A DNA stretch of 38,404 bases from DASYML01 sp036399835 (GCA_036399835.1 DASWMI010000063.1:1-38404); one strand, 5' to 3'; shown: positions 16,546-24,926, counted from the first letter of the stretch. The notes: generated by a model from the sequence alone, not told the origin. Numbers and translations: made by a program.

Positions 16546-18708
16546 CTACTCATCATCAACCGTTCGGCTCTCATCAATCGCAGGGCCTGTTTCCGAAAGC
16601 TTCTCGCGCTTGACGGCATGAGGGTTCGAGTTGCGTTGGCCGCCTTTGCGCCTGCGACGCTCGCGCAACCGGCCCAGTTGGTCCACAGAGCGAATCGGCT
16701 GAAGGTCCGCGGCATCGCCTTCCGGGTCGTCGAGCCGCGTTTCGATCTGCTCCGGCTCAAGCGCCCCGTGCGCTACTGAAGCCTCTTCGCTGACGAGAGC
16801 TTGCGCGCCGTTTCCCGCGCCCGCGTCTTCAGCCAGCTCGACATCAGGGCCATTCGTTGCAGAGCCTTCGGCCAGCGCGCGCTGGCGCGTAAAGTGTTCG
16901 ACGATCTCCTCAGCCGTCTTGCGACCGACAAAGGGAGACAGCTCGGCCACGCTCGCGCCCGCGACGCGCTGGATCGAGCCGAGATTTCGGAGCAGGCGAT
17001 TCTTGCGCTTTTCTCCGACGCCCGGAATCGCCGTCAGCTCCGAAGTGAAATCGCGCAGCTCGCGTCGCTTGCGATGATAGGCGACGGCTGTCCTGTGCGT
17101 CTCATCACGGATCATCTGTAGAAAGCGCAGGACGGGCGAGTGCTGGTCCAGAAAAACAGGCTCATGCTCGCGCCCTTTGACCAGCAGGTGCGAGATTTCA
17201 TTGTGTCGCCTGGGAGGCTTGACGACGCCGATCATCGGCAGGGCTTCAAGATCAAGCTCGCGCAGAGCCGCCGCCGCCGCGCCCAACTGTCCCTTGCCTC
17301 CGTCAATCATGATGAGGTCCGGCAGAGGCTTGTGTTCATCAAGCTGCCTGCGATAACGGCGAAAGACGGCCTCGCGCATGGAGGCCGTGTCGTTTGCGCC
17401 CTCGACCGTCTTAATCTTGAATTTCCTATACTCTGCTCGGTTCATCTTGCCGTTCTCGCAGACGACCATCCCCGCCACATTCTCCGCGCCCGAAATGTTC
17501 GAGATATCGAAAGACTCTATACGCGCGGGGAAACGCGGCAGCTCGAGCACTTCCTGCAACTCTTCCAGCACGCGCTCCATGTCAGGCTTGAGGATGCGAA
17601 ATCGCTGCTCAAAGGCGAGCTTGGCATTCTTTTCCACGAGGTCAATGAGGTCGCGCTTTTCGCCACGCTGCGGGTCCTGTATACGCACGCGCCGCCGTTT
17701 ACGCTCGCTCAAGGCTTTTTCCAGCAGCTCTCGGTCTTCAAAATCAACCGGCACATCAATCTCGCGCGGCACATAGTCCGTAGAGTAATACTGCGTCAGC
17801 ACCTCGCTCAGAAACGAAGAGGGGTCGAAATCCTCTTCCGGCAAATCTTCCCAGAAGAATTCACGACGGCCCACGACCTTGCCTTCGCGCATCGTGAAGA
17901 GCTGCAAGGCCAGACGCGCTCCCTCCCTGTAATAACCGAAGATGTCCACGTCAAGGTCCGCAGTGGTCGCCATCTTCTGCTGCTCTGAGATGGTCAGCAC
18001 GGTCTTGCGCAGGTCGCGGTATTTAGCCGCAATCTCATACTTCATCTCTTCCGAAGCGGCGATCATGCGCGCTTCGAGGTCTTCGGCCAGCTCCTTGTTC
18101 TTCCCTTCCAGAAAGAGCCGCACGTCGCGCACGGATTCCTGATATTCGGCGGGCGCGCACAACTCCCTGACGCATGGGCCAAGACAGCGCTTGATGTGAT
18201 ACTCAAGGCAGGGACGTGGCAAACGCCCGTCAATCTCTATATCGCAGGAGCGCAGTTGAAACTTGCGGTGGACCAAATCAATCGTGCGGCGCGCGAGGCT
18301 GGCGGGAAGATACGGGCCGAAGTAAAGAGCGCCGTCGCGCTGTACGCGCCGCGTTATCATCAAACGCGGGAAAGGCTCGTTGATGGTCAGCTTCAAGTGC
18401 GGGTATTGCTTGTCGTCCTTGAGGAGCACGTTATAGCGCGGCCTGTACTGCTTGATGAGATTCGATTCGAGGACCAGCGCTTCGACTTCCGTGTCCGTGA
18501 CGATAAACTCAAGGTCCGTGATGCGCCTGACAAGCTCGCGCGTCTTACGGTCGTGCCCGCGTCCGGATTGAAAATATGAGCGCACGCGATTACGCAGATT
18601 CTTCGCCTTGCCGACATAGATAATCTTGCCCGCCTCGTCCTTGTGCATATAGACGCCGGGCGAGATGGGAAGGTTCTTGAGTTTCTCTTCTAAGATTTCC
18701 GTCATCAT
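16546..18708 (-). CDS. uvrC: UvrABC excinuclease subunit C
   Basis: Makes both incisions of nucleotide-excision repair with UvrB. Domains in order: GIY-YIG nuclease (about residues 15-95; GVYMHKDEAGKIIYVGKAKNLRNRV), a cysteine cluster in the CDIEIDGRLPRPC / CLGPC region that in this family can hold an iron-sulphur cluster, the UVR helix pair (about 210-245), the RNase H-like endonuclease half (FDISNISG; MIDGGKGQLGAA), and HhH motifs (LTAIPGVGEKRKNRLLRNLGS). After these comes a tail of about 110 residues rich in Glu/Asp/Ala, then Arg, not seen in typical 600-residue UvrC. No clear ribosome-binding site precedes the double ATG. Confidence 0.96.
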   Translation of the reverse strand: MMTEILEEKLKNLPISPGVYMHKDEAGKIIYVGKAKNLRNRVRSYFQSGRGHDRKTRELVRRITDLEFIVTDTEVEALVLESNLIKQYRPRYNVLLKDDKQYPHLKLTINEPFPRLMITRRVQRDGALYFGPYLPASLARRTIDLVHRKFQLRSCDIEIDGRLPRPCLEYHIKRCLGPCVRELCAPAEYQESVRDVRLFLEGKNKELAEDLEARMIAASEEMKYEIAAKYRDLRKTVLTISEQQKMATTADLDVDIFGYYREGARLALQLFTMREGKVVGRREFFWEDLPEEDFDPSSFLSEVLTQYYSTDYVPREIDVPVDFEDRELLEKALSERKRRRVRIQDPQRGEKRDLIDLVEKNAKLAFEQRFRILKPDMERVLEELQEVLELPRFPARIESFDISNISGAENVAGMVVCENGKMNRAEYRKFKIKTVEGANDTASMREAVFRRYRRQLDEHKPLPDLIMIDGGKGQLGAAAAALRELDLEALPMIGVVKPPRRHNEISHLLVKGREHEPVFLDQHSPVLRFLQMIRDETHRTAVAYHRKRRELRDFTSELTAIPGVGEKRKNRLLRNLGSIQRVAGASVAELSPFVGRKTAEEIVEHFTRQRALAEGSATNGPDVELAEDAGAGNGAQALVSEEASVAHGALEPEQIETRLDDPEGDAADLQPIRSVDQLGRLRERRRRKGGQRNSNPHAVKREKLSETGPAIDESRTVDDE

Positions 18709-18890
18709 CGTGTTCTAAAATTTTTCATCGAAGGCTGTAAATATATTAACTTAGAAGATAGACGAAGACCATCAGGGGTGCAGACCCTGGTCCAGCCATA
18801 CATGGTTCGAGTCAGTGCGCGAGAATTTATTCCTCGCACAGTTATTATGCGGGGGTACAATCCGGCAGACCCGCAAGAGGGACAAACGAC

Positions 18891-19823
18891 GTGAAGTTTC
18901 CTATCGAGCTGCCACAGGGCAAAGAGTTTGATGCTGTCGGCTTTGGCCTCAACGCTGTGGACCACCTTGTGCTCGTCCCCGGGTATCCGGCCTTCGACAC
19001 AAAGACGCGGCTGATAGAGCACAGGCAAGCTGCCGGAGGGCAGACCGCCTCGGCGATGGCCGCCTTGCAGCGTCTGGGCCTGCGCACGGCCTACGCGGGT
19101 CGTTTCGGCTCGGATGCTGAAGGGAGTCTGGGGCTGCGCTCTCTTCAGGAGGAGGGCGTTAACGTCGAGTTTGCGGAGACGGTCGAAGGCGCGAGCACGC
19201 AGACGGCCTTCATCATCATTGACGCGCGCACGGGCGAGCGGACGATTATCTGGGACCGAGACGAGCGCCTGGCCTACTGTGAGGAGGAAGCTCCGGTTGA
19301 GCTGGCACGAAAGGGCCGCGTGCTTCATCTGGATGCGCACGACCCGCCGGCTGGCGCGCGTCTGGCGAGGGCCGCGCACGCGTGCGGCGCGATTGTCTCG
19401 GCAGACATAGACAACATCTACGCGGGGCTGCCGGAGCTTTTGCCGGAGATAGATATTCTTATCTCTTCATCCGAGTTCCCGCATCGTCTGACAGGCATCA
19501 GCGACGGGCGCGCGGCGCTGGTTGAGATTCAATCGCGCTATGGCTGCGCGCTCGTCGGGATGACGCTCGGCGTGCGCGGCGCGATTCTTTACTACGACGG
19601 AGTGTTTCTGGAATCCGCGGCCTACGCGGTGCCCGGCGGTTGCCGCGACACAACGGGCGCGGGCGATGCCTTTCACGCGGGCTTTCTCTACGGGCTACTG
19701 CGCGGCGAGGAGATCGAAAGGAGCTTGCAGTTAGCCAACGCGACAGCCGCCCTCAAGTGTCGCGCGCTCGGTGCGCGTGCATCGCTGCCGACAGTTCGCG
19801 AATTAATCGAGCTGGCGGGATGA
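18891..19823 (+). CDS. PfkB-family carbohydrate kinase
   Basis: A 310-residue ribokinase-like kinase. The N-terminal signature appears as GGQTASAMAALQRLGL and the catalytic C-terminal signature as DTTGAGDAFHAGFLYGLL, with the base aspartate and the anion hole GAGD. The sugar or nucleoside substrate cannot be assigned. The start is the GTG at 18891 with a GAGGGA about nine bases upstream. It is transcribed divergently from uvrC across a 182-base space and converges with the DUF72 gene. Confidence 0.88.
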   Translation: MKFPIELPQGKEFDAVGFGLNAVDHLVLVPGYPAFDTKTRLIEHRQAAGGQTASAMAALQRLGLRTAYAGRFGSDAEGSLGLRSLQEEGVNVEFAETVEGASTQTAFIIIDARTGERTIIWDRDERLAYCEEEAPVELARKGRVLHLDAHDPPAGARLARAAHACGAIVSADIDNIYAGLPELLPEIDILISSSEFPHRLTGISDGRAALVEIQSRYGCALVGMTLGVRGAILYYDGVFLESAAYAVPGGCRDTTGAGDAFHAGFLYGLLRGEEIERSLQLANATAALKCRALGARASLPTVRELIELAG

Positions 19824-19929
19824 GGATTCAAGATTGCGGAAAGCGTCTGAATGATTGATGAGAGGAGTGCTCTTGAGCTTTTGGCTGCGTGCTTGTGCCG
19901 GGCCGTGTGTGTTTGAAGGAGAAGCTCTT

Positions 19930-20664
19930 TTATCTCTCGCCGGCGACGATCTCTTTAAATCTCAGCGCATCCTCTTTCATCTTGATGTTGTTAAAGAAGA
20001 CATAGGACTCTGTCGCGCGCGGGAGCATGTGGACCAGTTCTTCCAGCTCCGCGTCTTCATAGGTGTATCTCCAGCCCTGCCGCCCGTGCAGTCTGTAATA
20101 GCATCTCTCCGGCGTCACGGTCCTCTGCTTGAAAGGGTCTACGACATGCCATAAATCCAGCTCGTCGCATAACTCGCTGATAAGCTCTGGAGGCCACGCG
20201 CCGCGCGGCTCCCAGCAACAGCTCAGCTCGGCGCGTTTGAGCTTGCTGAAAAATTTCCGCATGTTGTCAAGATTAACTTTCGTGGGCCGGAAGCTGGCGG
20301 GACATTGAAAGAGGACCATCCTGGCCTTGAGCGCACGAGCACACTCTGCCGTGACATCCCAAGCCTCTTTGACGATCCGGCTTGAACGGAATGAGCCGCA
20401 ACGCTCGCTTTCGCTTTCGGTCAGCTCGCGTTTGAGCCGACGGTAGGTTGGACTGCTGGATTGATGCGTGATGAGCTGCCAGGCTTTGACTGTGAACTCG
20501 AATCCGGGCGGCGCTTCCTGCCGCCACTTTTCAAGCGTGCTGATTTGCGGTGGCTGGTAGAAAGTGTGTTGCACTTCGACAGCCGACAGCAAAGAATAGT
20601 AAGACTCGCGCGAGGAGCGGAAACCACAGCAGCCAATCTGGACCAGCTCTCTACTCGAAGCCAT
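19930..20664 (-). CDS. DUF72 (YecE-like) family protein
   Basis: A 244-residue TIM-barrel-like protein of the DUF72 family, whose biochemical role is unknown. Family hallmarks are the early VEVQHTFYQPP, FEFTVKAWQLITH, the later CYYRLHGRQGWRYTYED and the end YVFFNNIKMKEDALRF. Length is in the usual range (230-280). It converges on the PfkB gene (106-base gap with no obvious hairpin) and shares its strand with the hemerythrin gene upstream, 146 bases away. Confidence 0.88.
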   Translation of the reverse strand: MASSRELVQIGCCGFRSSRESYYSLLSAVEVQHTFYQPPQISTLEKWRQEAPPGFEFTVKAWQLITHQSSSPTYRRLKRELTESESERCGSFRSSRIVKEAWDVTAECARALKARMVLFQCPASFRPTKVNLDNMRKFFSKLKRAELSCCWEPRGAWPPELISELCDELDLWHVVDPFKQRTVTPERCYYRLHGRQGWRYTYEDAELEELVHMLPRATESYVFFNNIKMKEDALRFKEIVAGER

Positions 20665-20810
20665 AAATTGAAACGCGAATGGTGAACGCGGGCAGCTCGC
20701 AACGCGGAAGGAAAAGCTATTGATGCAGTGATTGGCTCATTAATTCCTTCACACAACGAGCCAACCACTTTTATTCGGCGCTGCCGTGCTGCCCTTGTTC
20801 ATACTTTAAA

Positions 20811-21263
20811 TCATCCTCCTGCCGCTGCCGCGAGCTGCTTCTTTTCAGCTTCCATGCGCGTGCCCAACTCTTCGACCTGTTCTTCGCTCAGGACTTCGCG
20901 CGCGCTCTTGAACATCTCGCCTTCCTCTTCCTCCACGTGATGCTCTACGTTCTCCTTGAGCACCTTGAGCTTGGCGGTCCACTCTTCGCTCGTGACAGGC
21001 AGGGCGGCCATCTCCTCAAGCAGCCGCTTGACGATTTTGTGCTCCTCAAAGCCTTCCATCGTGATGTCGCGCGTTTCGGCTTCCCGCTTGAGCACTGGAT
21101 AAAAGATTTTCTCCTCAATTCGCGCGTGAATCTCCAGCTCTGTGTTGAGCCTCTCAAAAAGCTCTTCACGAGTTTTGACGGCATTCTCGGTCGTCGGCTC
21201 AAGTTTCTCGAATAGTCCAGAGACCTTTTTGTGGTCCTCTTTCAGCAACTCAAATGCGTTCAT
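20811..21263 (-). CDS. Hemerythrin HHE-domain protein
   Basis: A 150-residue four-helix protein with the histidine/glutamate pattern of non-haem di-iron hemerythrins: EDHKKV, IHARIEEKIFYPVL, EEHKIVKRLLEEM and VEHHVEEEEGEMF. Such proteins bind oxygen or NO, or act in iron and oxidative-stress handling. The ATG at 21263 is chosen over an upstream in-frame ATG at 21308 because a GGGAGG site lies directly before it. The C-terminus is a Lys/Ala tail. A TTGGCTC / GAGCCAA hairpin (20732-20764) just beyond the stop could mark the 3' end but has no T-run. Confidence 0.9.
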   Translation of the reverse strand: MNAFELLKEDHKKVSGLFEKLEPTTENAVKTREELFERLNTELEIHARIEEKIFYPVLKREAETRDITMEGFEEHKIVKRLLEEMAALPVTSEEWTAKLKVLKENVEHHVEEEEGEMFKSAREVLSEEQVEELGTRMEAEKKQLAAAAGG

Positions 21264-21449
21264 TTTGCCTCCCTTTGCATACATCAAGATAGCTCCGGCG
21301 GACTCCAACCGGACACTACAGCCCCGTTTATTCAGTCTTCAGCAATTAAAGTGCCAGATTGATGAGAGAGTGAGCGTGAAGAAGGGATGAAATAGATCGC
21401 TTCGCGGCCCGCGGGAGAGCATTGATTCAAGCGCGCGGGTTATTGGCTA

Positions 21450-21477
21450 TTGTCAAACTATCATTAACCAGTATATT
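21450..21477 (+). promoter_or_regulatory. Candidate promoter of the toxin island
   Basis: TTGTCA (five of six), 16-base spacer, TATATT (five of six), in an AT-rich part of the 363-base gene-free stretch 21264-21626. It lies about 150 bases upstream of the first island gene. A TGGACCA motif (21490-21496) sits just past the expected start point. I see no gene in this stretch. Confidence 0.5.
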
Positions 21478-21626
21478 AGGAGGTCTCTCTGGACCACTCG
21501 CTGATTCGTCATGATTTATCCGTCAAGCGAGCTTGAGTCCCGAACTGGTCCGATGATTTAAATCGGTCTCATGGCGAAGCGAAAACGTTCACCACAGCCA
21601 GGAACAGTCGGAAGGGATTTTCTCTG

Positions 21627-22046
21627 ATGAAGATTCGACGAGAGCAGATTGAAGCTTTCTTACCCAAGAGCGATGCCGAGATAGTTGAGTTTATTATCAA
21701 ACATTTGCAGGAAGAAAGCCCTGAGTTGATAGATAGAATTCCGCTCGATGGCTTGCGCGAGATGGTTGGCAACGGCATCAAGCGCGCCAGAACTCACGGC
21801 CTCAGCTCGCTCGCAGACCTGACGGGGTTTGTCTCCATCATGTTTGAGATCGCTCCCAATTTTGATGTCATCCCGGCGATTCGCAGCGTGCTCAGCGATG
21901 AAAACGTCCCGCCCGACAAACGATTCGAGCGGCTCTTTGAAAAAGAGCTGGACGAAGCATGGGAGAGGGCCGCCAATAATTACAACCCGGAAGCCTGGGC
22001 CGAAGCCTGGTTTCCGGAGCTGCGAGAGAGACGGGAACAAAGCTGA
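21627..22046 (+). CDS. Small helical protein of a toxin locus (possible effector-associated/adaptor)
   Basis: A 139-residue protein, predicted helical, without signal peptide or membrane segment. The pattern (M)xIRxEQIEAF, a charged helix EFIIKHLQEESPEL, then GIKRARTHGLSSLADLTGFVSIMFEIAPNFDVIPAIRSVL and a DKRFERLFE helix, resembles unnamed proteins I recall beside polymorphic-toxin or type VI effector genes; this is from memory and has no domain name I can give. Its stop overlaps the start of the toxin gene by one base (TGATG), so the two are made together. A chaperone or adaptor role is inference. AAGGGA lies 11 bases before the ATG. Confidence 0.65.
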   Translation: MKIRREQIEAFLPKSDAEIVEFIIKHLQEESPELIDRIPLDGLREMVGNGIKRARTHGLSSLADLTGFVSIMFEIAPNFDVIPAIRSVLSDENVPPDKRFERLFEKELDEAWERAANNYNPEAWAEAWFPELRERREQS

Positions 22047-22861
22047 TGGGAACGGAATTAAAATCCGGTGGGACCGAAGTGCAGGAGGCCGAGAGCGTCC
22101 TGGCGGGCCTCAATAGCGACCTGGAATTTCAGTTGGCCCAGACGGCAGTTGATGTGGCTGGCGTCGCCGACCCGACACCCATCTCGGATATCGTCGGCGC
22201 GAGCATGAGCCTCTATTCGGGTGACATTGTAGGGGCTGGATTGTCCCTGCTCTCTGTCCTGCCATACGCCGGCGATGCGCTCGGCAAGACGGCCAAGGGC
22301 GCGCGTGTCGCTGACAAAATCAACGATCTCAAGAAACGTATTGAAGCCGCGATTGCCGCCACCAACCTGGCTAAAAAGTTGGCGAGGAGGCGTGCGGCGG
22401 CAGCCGTCAGGGCCAAACGCAAGGCCGAGGCCGCGAGGAAAACCGCGGAGGCCGCGACCAACGCTAAATGCAAGCCGCCCTCAAACCCTTTTGGCGTCCG
22501 CCAGCTCCCGGCAGACGGTACATGGAAGGGGACCAAGGGCAACGGCGACTGGATGCCTGACCCTAAGACCCCACGCGGAAAGGAAATCTTGGAGGCGACC
22601 GACGGCAAGCCTATTACCTTCAAGGACGGCTACCCGGACTTTTCTTCTCACGCCACGCACAGGGCAGAGATAGAGATGACGGGCGATCCTTATACTGACT
22701 TTAAGCTGGCTAATAAGGAAGTAGGGCTAAAGGAGACTCCAGCGGGCATGACCTGGCATCATCACCAGGATGGCGTCACGATGGAACTCATCCCTACAAA
22801 AATCAATAACAACGTTCCGCATGACGGCGGAGCTTCGGTTGTCAAAAGCCCGGATTTTTAG
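22046..22861 (+). CDS. Polymorphic toxin with C-terminal WHH-type HNH/EndoVII nuclease
   Basis: A 271-residue protein with an effector layout. The N-terminal half has a DPTPISDIVGASMSLYSGD segment and a glycine-rich hydrophobic stretch (about residues 46-80), common in pre-toxin regions and perhaps membrane-active. A Lys/Arg/Ala-rich helix (about 95-140) follows. The C-terminal 120 residues match the HNH/EndoVII superfamily: DGTWKGTKGNGDWMPD, ITFKDGYPDFSSHA, then TWHHHQDGVTMELIP (catalytic histidines about 238-240) and the last metal histidine in NNNVPHDGG (H259). Expected activity is DNA cleavage in a competitor cell. No secretion signal; delivery unknown. Confidence 0.87.
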   Translation: MGTELKSGGTEVQEAESVLAGLNSDLEFQLAQTAVDVAGVADPTPISDIVGASMSLYSGDIVGAGLSLLSVLPYAGDALGKTAKGARVADKINDLKKRIEAAIAATNLAKKLARRRAAAAVRAKRKAEAARKTAEAATNAKCKPPSNPFGVRQLPADGTWKGTKGNGDWMPDPKTPRGKEILEATDGKPITFKDGYPDFSSHATHRAEIEMTGDPYTDFKLANKEVGLKETPAGMTWHHHQDGVTMELIPTKINNNVPHDGGASVVKSPDF

Positions 22862-22896
22862 CGCGCGAGCCGGAAGAGCCGTAGAAAGGACCAGAC

Positions 22897-23376
22897 ATGA
22901 AATTCACGAGCACTTATCAGGAACAGCCAACGACGCCCGAACAAATCCGAGAAGCCGAAAGGAGGATGGGCGTAGAGCTGCCCGAAGAATATAAACAGTA
23001 TCTGCTCTCGCACCAGGGCGGGCATCCGGACCCTGACGTGTTTCGGGTTAAATGGAGCGGACAGGATTGGGCCAAGGGCAGCGAGCTTAACTCTGTCGCC
23101 TGGTTTCTCGCTCCCCATGACGGCAAGGAAGAGAATCTCCTGGACTACTACGAGACGCACAGAGATCGTATCCCGAAAGATACGATTCCAATCGCACGCG
23201 ACCCGGGAAGCAACCTGGTCCTGCTCGGCATCTCCGGGCCGAATCGCGGCAAAGTCTTTTTCTGGCGGCGAGAGTATGAAGCCGCCCCCTGGGGCGCTCA
23301 AGAGGCAGACTATAGCAACGTCGGTTTCGTTGCCAATAGCTTCCGAGAGTTTATTGATTCCCTCTTTGCCTTATGA
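22897..23376 (+). CDS. SUKH-family (SMI1/KNR4) immunity protein
   Basis: A 159-residue cytosolic protein of the SUKH superfamily, which supplies immunity proteins to many nuclease toxins. Hallmarks are the opening helix and LPEEYKQYLLSHQGGHPDPDVF (about residues 28-49), the strand DTIPIARDPGSNLVLLGISG, GKVFFWRREYE, and the closing NSFREFIDSL. It lies 35 bases after the toxin stop with an AAAGGA site, the usual toxin-then-immunity order. The simplest reading is that it binds and blocks the WHH nuclease. It overlaps the next gene by four bases. Confidence 0.9.
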   Translation: MKFTSTYQEQPTTPEQIREAERRMGVELPEEYKQYLLSHQGGHPDPDVFRVKWSGQDWAKGSELNSVAWFLAPHDGKEENLLDYYETHRDRIPKDTIPIARDPGSNLVLLGISGPNRGKVFFWRREYEAAPWGAQEADYSNVGFVANSFREFIDSLFAL

Positions 23377-24128
23377 TGGATGCTTACTTCGCACGCGTGC
23401 GCCCAACATACATAGAGAATTGGACCACAGCTCTACTGGCGCTCTCCATACAGCAGATAGACCTCCCCCTGACGCTTGAGGAAGCACGCGCTTTAGGCTT
23501 GGTCAACAGGGAGTTCAGCCGTTGGTTCGGCGGCGGCTCGATTGATTCCATCGAAGGGATTGCGAAAAGAATTGACGCGGCCCTCTGCCATTATCCTGAG
23601 GGCGCTTTTATACGGCTCGGCTCGCGTAGCGGTAAGGATTCCTCTTACGCGCACAATCGCGGCCTACGCGTCACGGACGGCCACGGAGCGATACGCCTGC
23701 TGACAGAAAACTCTTACAGAATCGCCTATGACCTGCGCCTCGCCCTGCATCACAAATATCGCCCGCATATTTTTGTTCGCCGCTGGCTGGAGATTCCCCC
23801 CTGGTCCGAATTCCGCTGCTTTATGAAAGGTAGAAAGCTGGTCGGCATCTCTCAATACGATTGCCGGAATCTGGGCCACTGCGCGTTGATTGCCACGAAT
23901 GCCGAGCGTATCAAAGCCGCGATTGGAGAATTCTTCAAAGCCTTTAGCGCCAGTTCACATCTGGATGATGTTGTCTTTGACGTGTTCGTTGTGCTTGATG
24001 AACATGATTCGCATGGACCAGCCAGCGTCCGGCTCTTGGAGCTAAACCCGTTTTTTCAAAAAACGGATGCCTGTCTCTTCGACTGGACCAACGGCGGCGA
24101 CTTCGACGGCTCCTTCCGGTTTCTCTAG
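23373..24128 (+). CDS. CDC123/D123-like ATP-grasp protein
   Basis: A 251-residue protein related to the eukaryotic cell-division-cycle protein 123 (D123) family, a divergent ATP-grasp clade. Supporting segments are RLGSRSGKDS (81-90), FVRRWLEIPPWSEFRCFMKGRKLVGISQYDC (134-164, with the family's EFRCF block), VVFDVFVV (200-207) and LLELNPF (221-227), which carry the residues expected for ATP and metal binding. Eukaryotic CDC123 assembles eIF2; bacteria have no eIF2, so the bacterial protein must do something else. Its ATG overlaps the immunity stop (ATGA), so it is translated with it. A role in modifying the toxin, the immunity protein or a target is inference. Confidence 0.82.
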   Translation: MMDAYFARVRPTYIENWTTALLALSIQQIDLPLTLEEARALGLVNREFSRWFGGGSIDSIEGIAKRIDAALCHYPEGAFIRLGSRSGKDSSYAHNRGLRVTDGHGAIRLLTENSYRIAYDLRLALHHKYRPHIFVRRWLEIPPWSEFRCFMKGRKLVGISQYDCRNLGHCALIATNAERIKAAIGEFFKAFSASSHLDDVVFDVFVVLDEHDSHGPASVRLLELNPFFQKTDACLFDWTNGGDFDGSFRFL

Positions 24129-24169
24129 CCCAGACTTCATCCGGCAGCCAAACGCTCTCTCTCGCAGGC

Positions 24170-24853
24170 TCACAAATATTCGCGGAAGTGTGCGAGGACA
24201 CGTCGCCAGGCGTCTGCGGCGGCTTCGGGGTTGTAGACTTCCGGGCGCGTGTCGTTGAAGAAGGCGTGGTCCGCGTCGTAGCTGACGACTTCAACGGGCA
24301 GGTTATGTTTCTGCGCGGCGTCGCTTAGCCCCCGGACCTTTTCCGGCGTAATCCAGTTATCGCGCGCTCCGGCGATAAAGAGCGTCGGGACTCTCAGGCG
24401 CGATAAGACTTCTTCATCCGGAATATCGCCGTAAAAGGGCGCGGCTGCGCCGAGCGTCTCTATCTCGCAGGCCGCGCGCAAGGCGAAGGTCCCGCCCATG
24501 CAATAGCCTGTGATGCCTACTCTCTTTAGAGCGTAGGTGCTCGTCGTCGCTTCTACGGCGCGTCGTATGATTGTCAGGCCGTCTTCAATCGCCAGCGCGT
24601 GCATCAACGCGGAGGCTTCCTGCTGGTCTTTGGTAGTCTTGCCGCGAAAGAGGTCGGGCGCGACACAGACGAAGCCCGCAGCCGCGTAGCGCCCCGCCAG
24701 ATCGCGGACGTGTTCGTTAACGCCCCACCATTCATGTATCAGGATGATGGCGGCGTGAGCGGCGGCGGTCGCCGTGTCTTCGTCTCCGGGAAGCGCCACG
24801 TAGGCTTTAGTGTTTCCCTGCGGCGTCTTGAGGTCCAGTGTTTCGGTTCTCAT
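24170..24853 (-). CDS. Dienelactone hydrolase family protein
   Basis: An alpha/beta-hydrolase of the dienelactone hydrolase family, 228 residues from the ATG at 24853. The cysteine nucleophile is in GYCMGGT, the early strand is IILIHEWWGVNEHVRDLAGRYAAAGFVCVAPDLF, the acid is in the ARDNWITPE region, and the catalytic histidine is in DADHAFFNDTRPEVYN. Substrates in the family range from chlorinated aromatic lactones to other esters. A GTG 16 codons upstream (24901) keeps the frame open, but residues before the ATG look non-conserved. The gene converges with the toxin island with only 41 bases between stops and no visible terminator. Confidence 0.9.
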   Translation of the reverse strand: MRTETLDLKTPQGNTKAYVALPGDEDTATAAAHAAIILIHEWWGVNEHVRDLAGRYAAAGFVCVAPDLFRGKTTKDQQEASALMHALAIEDGLTIIRRAVEATTSTYALKRVGITGYCMGGTFALRAACEIETLGAAAPFYGDIPDEEVLSRLRVPTLFIAGARDNWITPEKVRGLSDAAQKHNLPVEVVSYDADHAFFNDTRPEVYNPEAAADAWRRVLAHFREYL

Positions 24854-24926
24854 CTTTGGTCCAGTCTCTCTCTGCCGGATAGTCTTTAAGGGTTGGTCCA
24901 CAAAACTCTCGTCGCTCTTGCCCTCT

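Noticed and set aside
17140..17988. 282-codon open frame on the + strand inside uvrC
   Set aside because: Antisense shadow of a well-supported gene in GC-rich DNA; its translation has no recognisable domain.
18750..18826. tRNA-like GGTTCGAGTC element between uvrC and the PfkB gene
   Set aside because: The T-arm stem has a mismatch at the second pair and no upstream acceptor strand complementary to CGCGAGA exists at the right distance; no D-arm or anticodon arm can be drawn.
21571..21627. 18-codon basic leader peptide whose stop overlaps the first toxin-island start
   Set aside because: The overlap is suggestive, but there is no ribosome-binding site, the peptide is very short and nothing in it looks like an attenuator.
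21264..23420. Fewer TGGWCCA motifs inside the toxin and immunity genes as proof of recent transfer
   Set aside because: Only one copy (21490) falls before 23421, but a gap of about 1.9 kb is expected fairly often at one motif per 750 bp, and gaps of similar size occur elsewhere (7142-9095, 35358 to the end).
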